Assembly (NCBI GenBank): GCA_018699075.1 | Contig: JABIPV010000184.1 | Location: 1 to 6,454, forward strand | Source: Kordiimonadaceae bacterium | Lineage (GTDB): Bacteria > Pseudomonadota > Alphaproteobacteria > Sphingomonadales > Emcibacteraceae | Length of the DNA: 6,454 nucleotides | Reading direction: 5' to 3' | Program-made: the position numbers and the translations under genes | Notes under the pieces: model-generated | Seen by the model: the letters and a program-made list of their open reading frames with translations, nothing else | Told to the model about the DNA's origin: nothing | The model's database searches: none | In this document: one piece after another, positions 1 through 5,449 of the stretch | How positions within the stretch are numbered: position 1 is the first letter of the stretch | Layout of the letters: the number at the start of each line of letters is the position of its first letter

Positions 1-1
1 A

Positions 2-154
2 TATATAAGATTTATTAAAAATTACTGTCCAGTTGCTGAATTTGGCCTTATTAATGAAACTATTCATAAAGTGAATGAATGTGTGCGTGTAAAAGACTTG
101 TTTATTTTACGAGACATTTATGTGCAAATGCTCACTATGTATTTTAAAAAATAA
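2..154 (+). CDS. dapE: Succinyl-diaminopimelate desuccinylase, C-terminal end (partial)
   Basis: An open frame enters from the left edge and ends with TAA at 152-154, giving the last 50 residues of a protein that starts outside the window. The segment includes GLINETIHKVNECV and then a helix ending MYFKK. This matches the C-terminus of DapE as I know it from E. coli (LGPVNATIHKINECV), where the His of TIHK is a zinc ligand of the M20 metallopeptidase fold. DapE hydrolyses N-succinyl-LL-2,6-diaminopimelate to LL-diaminopimelate and succinate in the cytoplasm, in the lysine and peptidoglycan precursor pathway. Other M20 enzymes end differently, so the assignment is fairly firm despite the short length. 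The stop overlaps the next start by one base (TAATG), which suggests one transcript and translational coupling. The position next to truA fits the gene order I recall for Alphaproteobacteria. Confidence 0.85.
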   Translation, partial: YIRFIKNYCPVAEFGLINETIHKVNECVRVKDLFILRDIYVQMLTMYFKK

Positions 155-807
155 TGATAAATGACGATAAACATATGAAATTACCTCAATATATTTTAAA
201 TTCTATCCTCGGATCGTGGAAATTTGTCCAAGCTAAACCATCAGCAATGGAATATCTTGATCAATCATCCGATGGATTTTGGAAAAGTTTTTGGGCAATT
301 GCAGTTATGGCACCTGTTTTTGTTCTTTGGGCCATATTTAATACCCGTAATGAAGTATTAAATTCTGCAACTGGTATTGAAATATCTTATCCTTTTTTAT
401 CAGAAGGAATATTTTTCATCATTGCATTACCGTTCACTGCATTCGTCATGATATATTTTACCAAATTCATGAAAATTAGTGAAAATTACTCGTCAATGGT
501 AATCGCCTATAATTGGGTCAGCGCCATGATTTATGTCATCATGGCGCTAATCACCATGATCCTTTTATCGGGATTTATTAGCGAACAAATATCGGCAATA
601 ATTTTAATGATGATTAGATTTTATTTTGGATTTTATGTGTTGTGGTTCACGCTTAAATCATCCCTAAAAATTGGCGGATTTTTGTCTTTTGGCGTACTTA
701 TTTTTGTCAAGCTTTTGGATACATCTTTGCTGGTCATATTATATCAAATATTTAATCCTGAATATTTTGAAGCCATATTTGCGATGGCTAATAGTCAACC
801 TTCATAA
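154..807 (+). CDS. Polytopic inner-membrane protein, Yip1-like, function unknown
   Basis: This 217-residue protein has a polar N-terminus of about 45 residues and then about five hydrophobic segments, near residues 46-63, 82-103, 113-139, 145-166 and 173-198. The pattern of a soluble N-terminal stretch, about five helices and an AYNW motif at 118-121 resembles bacterial Yip1-domain proteins. I offer that only as a resemblance, and no catalytic motif is visible. The gene follows dapE with a one-base stop/start overlap (TAATG), so it is probably translated by reinitiation. I see no Shine-Dalgarno sequence before either possible start, the ATG at 154 or the in-frame ATG at 175 (MKLPQY). I kept 154 because of the overlap. 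Its last 20 bases overlap the 3' end of truA on the other strand. It may act at the membrane, but nothing here ties it to diaminopimelate synthesis beyond position. Confidence 0.75.
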   Translation: MINDDKHMKLPQYILNSILGSWKFVQAKPSAMEYLDQSSDGFWKSFWAIAVMAPVFVLWAIFNTRNEVLNSATGIEISYPFLSEGIFFIIALPFTAFVMIYFTKFMKISENYSSMVIAYNWVSAMIYVIMALITMILLSGFISEQISAIILMMIRFYFGFYVLWFTLKSSLKIGGFLSFGVLIFVKLLDTSLLVILYQIFNPEYFEAIFAMANSQPS

Positions 808-1534
808 AATATAAACCGTCGGGTGGTGCATTCAATCCAAGAGCCGTGCGATCTGCGGCATCTAAAGCACTTTTCAAATCATCTTTTGTCCATTTGCCAC
901 GCCCTACATAATAAAGGCATCCAACCATAGACCTGACTTGATGTTGAAGGTAAGAAATAGCTGAAGTATCAATATATATGTTGTCACCATCCCTTGTCAC
1001 ATCAAGTTTTTCTAAAGATTTAAGAGGTGATTTTGATTGGCAATGTGCACTTCTAAAAGTGGTAAAATCATGCTGGCCAATAAGGACTTGTGCCGCGTCA
1101 TGCATAGCATTTACGTCTATCTTGTCCTTAATTCGCCATGCCCGACCCTTTTGAAGGCTTAATTTAGCACGGCGGTTAATGATGTGATAACGGTAATATC
1201 TTTTTTTCGCTGAAAAACGCGCGTGAAATTCATCATCAACTCGTTCTGAATTGAGGATAGATATAGGTACGTCTTTAAGATGGTAATTTAAGGCGTCCAT
1301 GATTTTATAATCATCTACGTCTCGTGGAATATCCACATGGGCGATCATGGCTTTTGCATGGACACCCGCATCGGTTCTTCCTGCCGCGTGAAACCTGCAT
1401 TCAGTTTGGCAGTACTTAAATGTGGCTTTTTCCAGTTCTTCTTGAATGCTAGAATGTGATGGTTGCCACTGCCAACCATGATAATTGGTGCCTTCATATT
1501 CAATGGTCAGTTTATAACGAATTAAGTCAGTCAT
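788..1534 (-). CDS. truA: tRNA pseudouridine(38-40) synthase TruA
   Basis: TruA converts uridines at positions 38, 39 and 40 of the tRNA anticodon arm to pseudouridine in the cytoplasm. The 248-residue protein has the family length. The signature GRTDAGVHA lies at residues 52-60, with the catalytic Asp at 55. Further family blocks follow: FHARFSAKKRYYRY at 103-116, which carries the conserved active-site Tyr region, DFTTFR at 156-161, the HQVRSMVG block at 198-205, and the typical ending APPDGLYFMKVDY. The start ATG (1534-1532) overlaps the fmt stop TGA (1533-1531) as ATGA, a sign of translational coupling, so truA is the last gene of def-fmt-truA. Its TAG stop lies inside the 3' end of the convergent membrane protein gene, leaving no dedicated terminator between the two. 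Nothing looks damaged. Confidence 0.97.
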   Translation of the reverse strand: MTDLIRYKLTIEYEGTNYHGWQWQPSHSSIQEELEKATFKYCQTECRFHAAGRTDAGVHAKAMIAHVDIPRDVDDYKIMDALNYHLKDVPISILNSERVDDEFHARFSAKKRYYRYHIINRRAKLSLQKGRAWRIKDKIDVNAMHDAAQVLIGQHDFTTFRSAHCQSKSPLKSLEKLDVTRDGDNIYIDTSAISYLQHQVRSMVGCLYYVGRGKWTKDDLKSALDAADRTALGLNAPPDGLYFMKVDY

Positions 1535-2439
1535 GAAAACTGACTTCCGATTTCAATATCAAAACCGTTAAGCAGTGATTTTACATCCATCGGCCCTTTT
1601 CCGGCCCGTTGAGCTATATTTATTGAGAGCGCATTTTCGCCGCAAGCAATAACCAATGGGGCGCTGATCATTTGCCCTGCTGGGCCTGGTTTATCAATGA
1701 TATCAACGTTTAAAATTTTAATCCGTTCACCGTTAATTTCTGTCCAAGCGCCTGGAAAGGGGGATAGGCCATGAATATGATTTTTAAGTATTGAAGCAGG
1801 TAAAGGCCAGTTAATTCTTGCTTCTGTTTTATGAATTTTTTTTGCGTATGTAACCCCGTCTTCATTCTGGGGTGTTGGTTTGGCATCAGGTAAAATATCA
1901 AGTGCTTCAACAATAGCCTTTGCGCCAAGAATACTGAGCTTGTCATGAAGTGTTCCGGCCGTATCAGATGCATCAATATCGATTATTTTTTCGAGGATCA
2001 CCGGGCCCGTATCAAGGCCCGCTTCCATTTGCATGATGCCAATGCCAGATTTATCATCCCCCGCCATAATGGCGCGCTGTATCGGTGCTGCACCGCGCCA
2101 GCGGGGTAGTAAAGATGCATGAATATTCAGGCAGCCAAATTTTGGTGTGTCCAATATTTCTTGAGGCAGGATAAGCCCATAAGCAACCACAACGGCCACA
2201 TCTAAATTAAGTTGTTTAAATTTTTGCCACTCACTTTCGTCTTTAAAATGAAGCGGCGTATGGACTGGAATATTCATGCTATCGGCAAAGGCGTGAACAG
2301 GGGTAGGGCGTTCTTTTTTGCCTCGGCCAGCGCGTCTGGGCGGTTGACTATAAACGCTGACCACTTCATGGCCAGCACTCAGCAAAGCCTTTAGTGCGCC
2401 AACTGAAAAGTCAGGTGTTCCCATAAAAGCAATGCGCAT
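1531..2439 (-). CDS. fmt: Methionyl-tRNA formyltransferase
   Basis: Fmt transfers a formyl group from 10-formyltetrahydrofolate to Met-tRNAfMet, making the bacterial initiator. The 302 residues match the usual length of about 310. The N-terminal Rossmann-type formyltransferase domain opens with MRIAFMGTPDFSV. The basic loop RRAGRGKK at 35-42 corresponds to the tRNA-contacting loop in E. coli Fmt. The active site reads NIHASLLPRWRGAAPIQRAI with Asn105 and His107, and Asp143 sits in GLDTGPV, matching the E. coli triad Asn106, His108 and Asp144. The C-terminal tRNA-binding domain runs from about residue 205. AGGA at 2448-2451 lies 8 bases before the ATG and supports this start. The gene follows def by 15 bases and overlaps truA by 4. 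Pairing with def places addition and removal of the formyl group in one operon. Confidence 0.98.
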   Translation of the reverse strand: MRIAFMGTPDFSVGALKALLSAGHEVVSVYSQPPRRAGRGKKERPTPVHAFADSMNIPVHTPLHFKDESEWQKFKQLNLDVAVVVAYGLILPQEILDTPKFGCLNIHASLLPRWRGAAPIQRAIMAGDDKSGIGIMQMEAGLDTGPVILEKIIDIDASDTAGTLHDKLSILGAKAIVEALDILPDAKPTPQNEDGVTYAKKIHKTEARINWPLPASILKNHIHGLSPFPGAWTEINGERIKILNVDIIDKPGPAGQMISAPLVIACGENALSINIAQRAGKGPMDVKSLLNGFDIEIGSQFS

Positions 2440-2447
2440 CGCTGAAA

Positions 2448-2451
2448 TCCT
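2448..2451 (-). promoter_or_regulatory. Ribosome binding site of fmt
   Basis: On the minus strand AGGA lies 8 bases before the ATG at 2439, inside the 15-base gap after the def stop codon. It supports independent ribosome entry at fmt and the choice of start. Confidence 0.6.
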
Positions 2452-2454
2452 AAT

Positions 2455-2967
2455 TTAATCGTTATCTTTGACGTATTTTTTAACTTTTTTAACGTACATA
2501 GTACGTTTTATTTTTGATAAATAATCGATGAATACCACACCTTCTAAATGATCCATTTCATGTTGTATACAGGTAGCAAGAAGCTCTTTAGCGTGTAGTT
2601 CCTGTTTTTTACCATTATAATCCAGATAACGGACTTTACATTCAGCAGGACGTTCAATATCTGCATATTGTTCAGGAATTGAAAGGCAGCCTTCGTTATA
2701 GACAGCAAAATCATCGGAAGTCCAAAAAATGTCAGGATTAATGAAAAACATCGGATTTGGGTCTTCGTCGTCGGGTGCAGTATCAATCACTAATATACGG
2801 GCAAGCCTGCCAACTTGTACGGCGGCAAGACCAACGCCCGGTGCAGCATACATGGTTTCCAGCATATCATCCAAAAAGGCGCGAAGCTTATCATCGACAT
2901 TATCCACAGGCTTTGATATTTTTTTAAGCAGAGGATCAGGAACGGTTATGATTGGTAAAATTGCCAT
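2455..2967 (-). CDS. def: Peptide deformylase
   Basis: Def removes the N-formyl group from nascent proteins at the ribosome exit, before methionine aminopeptidase acts. The 170-residue protein carries all three family motifs in order: GVGLAAVQ at 44-51, EGCLS at 92-96 with metal ligand Cys94, and HEMDH at 136-140 with metal ligands His136 and His140 and catalytic Glu137. This is the pattern of an active enzyme with Fe2+ or a similar divalent metal. A lysine-rich C-terminal tail (KRTMYVKKVKKYVKDND) follows, where type 1 deformylases form a C-terminal helix; the charge may help ribosome contact, which is inference. The start ATG gives the usual MAILPIITVPDPLL opening. A purine-rich AAGGA lies 13 bases upstream, a rather long spacing. 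It is the first gene of def-fmt-truA and diverges from rmuC across 84 bases. Confidence 0.98.
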   Translation of the reverse strand: MAILPIITVPDPLLKKISKPVDNVDDKLRAFLDDMLETMYAAPGVGLAAVQVGRLARILVIDTAPDDEDPNPMFFINPDIFWTSDDFAVYNEGCLSIPEQYADIERPAECKVRYLDYNGKKQELHAKELLATCIQHEMDHLEGVVFIDYLSKIKRTMYVKKVKKYVKDND

Positions 2968-3001
2968 AATATTTATGTTATCCTTTTAATCTTTCAATTG
3001 G

Positions 3002-3030
3002 TAGGTAATATGTGTTTTGGTAAACGTCAA
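3002..3030 (-). promoter_or_regulatory. Possible promoter of the def-fmt-truA operon
   Basis: The 84-base gap between def and rmuC (2968-3051) must hold the start signals for both directions. On the minus strand TTGACG (3030-3025) is one base from the -35 consensus. Seventeen bases further lies TACCTA (3007-3002), a poor -10 match; TATTAC three bases nearer is an alternative with too short a spacer. A -35-biased promoter would not be unusual for an alphaproteobacterium, but the call is weak. For rmuC on the + strand, TAATAT at 3007-3012 could be a -10, without a good -35. No LexA-type GTTC-N7-GTTC box is visible. Confidence 0.25.
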
Positions 3031-3037
3031 GAATTTT

Positions 3038-3042
3038 AGGAG
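3038..3042 (+). promoter_or_regulatory. Ribosome binding site deciding the rmuC GTG start
   Basis: AGGAG, a strong Shine-Dalgarno match, lies 9 bases before the GTG at 3052. The first in-frame ATG codons (3070 and 3073) are 27 or more bases away from it, so the GTG start is preferred. Confidence 0.75.
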
Positions 3043-3051
3043 AAACAATCG

Positions 3052-4200
3052 GTGATAATTGATCAAAACATGATGATATTGATCGCAATGGGGGTGATCG
3101 CTTTACTTTTATGTGTGGTTCTTTTCGTTATAAACAATAGATCTAAGGTAGATAGTGCGCAGCGATTAGACGCCACTGAAAAGGCTCAAGAACAGATTTC
3201 GGTTATTATGCAGGCAAATGCTGCCCTTGAGAGCCGTATCAAAACGATGTCGGAAGTCCATTCCAGCCAACAAGAAAAAATGCAAAACACATTGGATAAA
3301 AGGCTTGATAATGTAAGTGTACGACTTGGTGAAAGCTTGGAAAAATCAACAGAAACTACCGGAAAGTCGCTGGGGGAGCTTAAAGAACGCCTTGCGGTGA
3401 TTGATCAAGCGCAGAAAAACATCACAGATCTTTCGGGGCAAATGGTAGGGCTTCAAGATATACTTTCAAATAAACAGGCGCGTGGTGCTTTTGGTGAAAT
3501 TCAGCTTAATGATCTTGTTTCCTCAATCTTGCCGCCAAGCGCGTATGAATTTCAGGCGACAATGGAAAATGGTAAACGCGCAGATTGTTTAATTAAACTG
3601 CCTAATCCGCCCGGATCAATCGTTGTCGATGCAAAATTCCCACTGGAAAGTTATCACAGGCTACATAATGCAGAAAATGAAACAGAATTTAAAAAAGCAC
3701 AAAGTTTTTTCAAAGCCGATATTTTAAAACATGTGAAAGATATTTCGGAAAAATATATCATTAATGGTGTAACTGCCGAATCAGCATTAATGTTTTTACC
3801 TTCAGAAGCGGTATATGCAGAACTTCATAGTAATTTCTCTGATGTGGTGGAAAAATCTTACCGTGCAAAAGTCTGGATTGTCAGTCCTACAACGCTGATG
3901 GCAACTTTAAATACGGTACGCGCAGTTCTTAAAGACGCGCGTATGCGCGAACAAGCAGGCATCATACAGAAACATGTTGCAACGTTATTTGATGATGTTG
4001 AACGTTTGGATGAACGTGTTGAAAAGCTGCGAACGCATTTTGACCGTGCCAACAAAGATATTGACCTGATCAGTACATCATCACGGAAGATAACATCAAA
4101 AATTGATGTAATAGAAAAAATTCAAATGGAAGAAGAAGGCAAAGTTGAAGATGCTATTGAGCCAAAGCCAGCATCACAAACTAAACTCTTAATCGATTAA
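3052..4200 (+). CDS. rmuC: RmuC family protein, membrane-anchored with predicted nuclease fold
   Basis: RmuC limits DNA rearrangements at inverted repeats in E. coli and is predicted to be a PD-(D/E)XK nuclease; its biochemical activity is poorly defined. The 382-residue protein begins with one transmembrane segment at about residues 7-27, then a long charged coiled coil at about 35-140, then the RmuC domain from about 140 to 340. The domain shows RGAFGEIQL at 144-152, RADCLIKLP at 177-184 and VDAKFPLESY at 192-201. Asp193 and Lys195 form the D-x-K part of the nuclease motif, with Asp178 or Glu149 as further candidates. Later blocks MFLPSEAVYAEL (247-258) and VWIVSPTTLMATL (274-286) are also typical. 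The tail after about residue 355 is acidic and probably disordered. Translation starts at GTG, supported by a strong ribosome binding site. The gene diverges from def, a neighbourhood I recall from other Alphaproteobacteria, though no functional link is known to me. Confidence 0.93.
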   Translation: MIIDQNMMILIAMGVIALLLCVVLFVINNRSKVDSAQRLDATEKAQEQISVIMQANAALESRIKTMSEVHSSQQEKMQNTLDKRLDNVSVRLGESLEKSTETTGKSLGELKERLAVIDQAQKNITDLSGQMVGLQDILSNKQARGAFGEIQLNDLVSSILPPSAYEFQATMENGKRADCLIKLPNPPGSIVVDAKFPLESYHRLHNAENETEFKKAQSFFKADILKHVKDISEKYIINGVTAESALMFLPSEAVYAELHSNFSDVVEKSYRAKVWIVSPTTLMATLNTVRAVLKDARMREQAGIIQKHVATLFDDVERLDERVEKLRTHFDRANKDIDLISTSSRKITSKIDVIEKIQMEEEGKVEDAIEPKPASQTKLLID

Positions 4201-4221
4201 ATTTTAATGCCATCTTTTTGA

Positions 4222-4241
4222 CAAGCTCTTCTTATAGCTTG
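4222..4241. promoter_or_regulatory. Inverted repeat between rmuC and the lipoprotein gene
   Basis: CAAGCT (4222-4227) and AGCTTG (4236-4241) are perfect 6-base arms around an 8-base AT-rich loop, 22 bases after the rmuC stop. Each arm is joined to a perfect TTGACA hexamer, at 4218-4223 and 4239-4244. Three readings are possible: a weak hairpin ending the rmuC transcript, an operator, or -35 elements for the lipoprotein gene. The arms are too short and the following T tract too broken for a confident terminator. I could not find a good -10 at 16-18 bases from either hexamer. Confidence 0.3.
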
Positions 4242-4274
4242 ACATTTGTTATGCAGTTTGATTCTTTAGATACC

Positions 4275-4880
4275 ATGAAAAGTAAAATTATCATTGCGGC
4301 CATTATCGTTGGTGTTGCGGGGTGTGCGTCTACGCCACCTAAAAATGTGACCAGTAGCTGCGCTATTCTTAAGGAAAAGAACGGCTGGTTTGAGGCCACG
4401 AAAAAAGTGCGCGAAAAATATGGCACGCCAATAAATGTACAGTTGGCTATTATTCGCCAGGAAAGTTCTTTTAAACATGATGCAAAGCCGGGACGTAATC
4501 ATTTGCTCTGGGTGATACCGTGGGGCCGTAAATCATCTGCATATGGTTATGCGCAAGTGAAAGATGCCACATGGGACTGGTATAAAGATAAAACAGGTAA
4601 TCATGGTGCCGACCGTGACCGGTTTGAAGATGCGGCCGATTTTATAGGTTGGTACAGCACCATCAGTCAAAGGACGCTCGGGATTTCAAAGTGGGATGCT
4701 TACAATCAATATCTGGCCTATCACGAAGGGCATGGCGGTTACAAACGCCGCACATTTATGAAAAAGAAATGGTTGATGGATGTGGCGAAAAAAGTGGACG
4801 GGTATTCTCAAACTTATGCTGCTCAACTGCAAAAATGTGAAGATGATCTGGGCAAAGGTTTCTCAATCTGGCCGTTTTAA
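4275..4880 (+). CDS. Lipoprotein with lytic-transglycosylase-like (SLT) domain
   Basis: I place the start at the ATG at 4275, giving 201 residues. The open frame reaches back to a TTG at 4218, but that would put 19 unsuitable residues before the signal peptide. From 4275 the protein opens with MKSKIIIAAIIVGVAGC, a short type II signal peptide whose lipobox VAGC makes Cys17 the lipidated residue. The next residues are Ala-Ser, which suggests release to the outer membrane. The domain follows the lysozyme-like SLT pattern: IRQESSF at about 60-66 with Glu63 as probable catalytic acid, SAYGYAQV at 88-95 in place of the usual GLMQ block, and YLAYHEGHGGY at about 146-156 in place of AYNaG. It probably cleaves the peptidoglycan glycan chain with 1,6-anhydro product formation; this is inferred. 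A stretch containing LLWVIPWGRKSS between the first two motifs looks like a family-specific insert. Cys29 and Cys188 could form a disulfide. Confidence 0.82.
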   Translation: MKSKIIIAAIIVGVAGCASTPPKNVTSSCAILKEKNGWFEATKKVREKYGTPINVQLAIIRQESSFKHDAKPGRNHLLWVIPWGRKSSAYGYAQVKDATWDWYKDKTGNHGADRDRFEDAADFIGWYSTISQRTLGISKWDAYNQYLAYHEGHGGYKRRTFMKKKWLMDVAKKVDGYSQTYAAQLQKCEDDLGKGFSIWPF

Positions 4881-4963
4881 AATCGATCTAGCCTTTTAAA
4901 AATAATAATCGGCATAATTTCGACTTAATCTTTCCTAAAATCAATACATTGTCATGCTGAAGT

Positions 4964-4967
4964 GGAG
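4964..4967 (+). promoter_or_regulatory. Ribosome binding site of the 146-residue exported protein
   Basis: GGAG lies 7 bases before the GTG at 4975 and decides that start. The 94-base gap before this gene (4881-4974) is AT-rich. It has a short TTTTAAAA repeat just after the preceding stop, and no convincing terminator or promoter. Confidence 0.65.
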
Positions 4968-4974
4968 AAATTAA

Positions 4975-5415
4975 GTGAAGACTATTTTAATAGCCTGTTT
5001 GGCTTTTATTTGCGGCGCCAGCACAGAGTTTTCGCAAAATACCCCTACTTGGCAAGACTATCTTGAAATAAAGAAACCAATCTTCAAGCAGAAAAAACAA
5101 GACCGCCGCCTACAAATCCAGTATATGCCTAATTTTAAAAATCTGAGCGGTAAGCATATTGTTGCTATCAAATTTTCTACGGATTTTAAAGATGAAGCAG
5201 GTAATGTCATCCATGAAACCGGAGGCACATTAAAGCAAAAAATTAAATCCATGCGGTCTAGTAAAAATAAAGAATTTTATGTCTTTTTGGATAATCAGTT
5301 TTTAACAGATGATACTCACGACATTCTTTTGCCTTTACTTAAAAGCAAAAGAAGTTCGCAAGTTGTTACTGTAAGCCGGATAGAATTCGAAGACGGTGAA
5401 GTATTAGAGTTTTAG
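4975..5415 (+). CDS. Small exported protein of unknown function
   Basis: I do not recognise this 146-residue protein. It opens with MKTILIACLAFICGAS, a lysine then a hydrophobic run, which reads as a Sec signal peptide cleaved near residues 16-18. Cys13 is preceded by Phe-Ile and so is not in a proper lipobox; I expect a periplasmic rather than lipidated protein. The mature part is rich in lysine and hydrophilic, with alternating hydrophobic strands such as HIVAIKFSTDF (61-71) and VVTVSRIEFEDG (130-141). The block around GKHIVAIKF followed by DEAGNVI resembles small beta-sandwich domains of the FxLYD kind, a weak resemblance. The GTG start has a good ribosome binding site 7 bases upstream. 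It lies 94 bases after the lipoprotein gene on the same strand and 24 bases from the end of the convergent amidohydrolase gene. A shared transcript with the lipoprotein is possible but not shown. Confidence 0.75.
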   Translation: MKTILIACLAFICGASTEFSQNTPTWQDYLEIKKPIFKQKKQDRRLQIQYMPNFKNLSGKHIVAIKFSTDFKDEAGNVIHETGGTLKQKIKSMRSSKNKEFYVFLDNQFLTDDTHDILLPLLKSKRSSQVVTVSRIEFEDGEVLEF

Positions 5416-5421
5416 TACCCT

Positions 5422-5449
5422 TCTATTAATATCCCTCTATTAATATCCT
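5422..5449. repeat. Two tandem copies of a 14-base unit
   Basis: TCTATTAATATCC occurs at 5422-5434 and again at 5436-5448, separated by one base, giving a 14-base period. The second copy covers the stop codon and last codons of the amidohydrolase gene (minus strand); the first lies just beyond the stop. Read on the minus strand, each copy carries TAATAG, two stop codons in a row. It looks like a short slippage duplication at the convergent junction. Confidence 0.85.

Noticed and set aside
746..767. AAATATT/AATATTT inverted repeat as a terminator for truA
   Set aside because: The arms are only A and T, the hairpin would be weak, no T tract follows on the minus strand, and it lies inside the coding sequence of the membrane protein.
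2212..2394. Open frame of 60 codons on the + strand inside fmt
   Set aside because: It is antisense to a conserved part of fmt, has no family resemblance and is explained by the codon pattern of the true gene.
2968..3051. SOS (LexA) control of rmuC
   Set aside because: No GTTC-N7-GTTC or similar direct repeat of the alphaproteobacterial type is visible upstream of rmuC.
4218..4274. Extended N-terminus of the lipoprotein from a TTG start at 4218
   Set aside because: It would place 19 polar and mixed residues before a well-formed lipoprotein signal peptide, and the TTG lies in a TTGACA hexamer with no ribosome binding site before it.
4874..4900. TTTTAAAA repeats after the lipoprotein stop as a terminator
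   Set aside because: The repeats are short, lack G-C pairs and are self-complementary AT runs expected by chance in AT-rich DNA.
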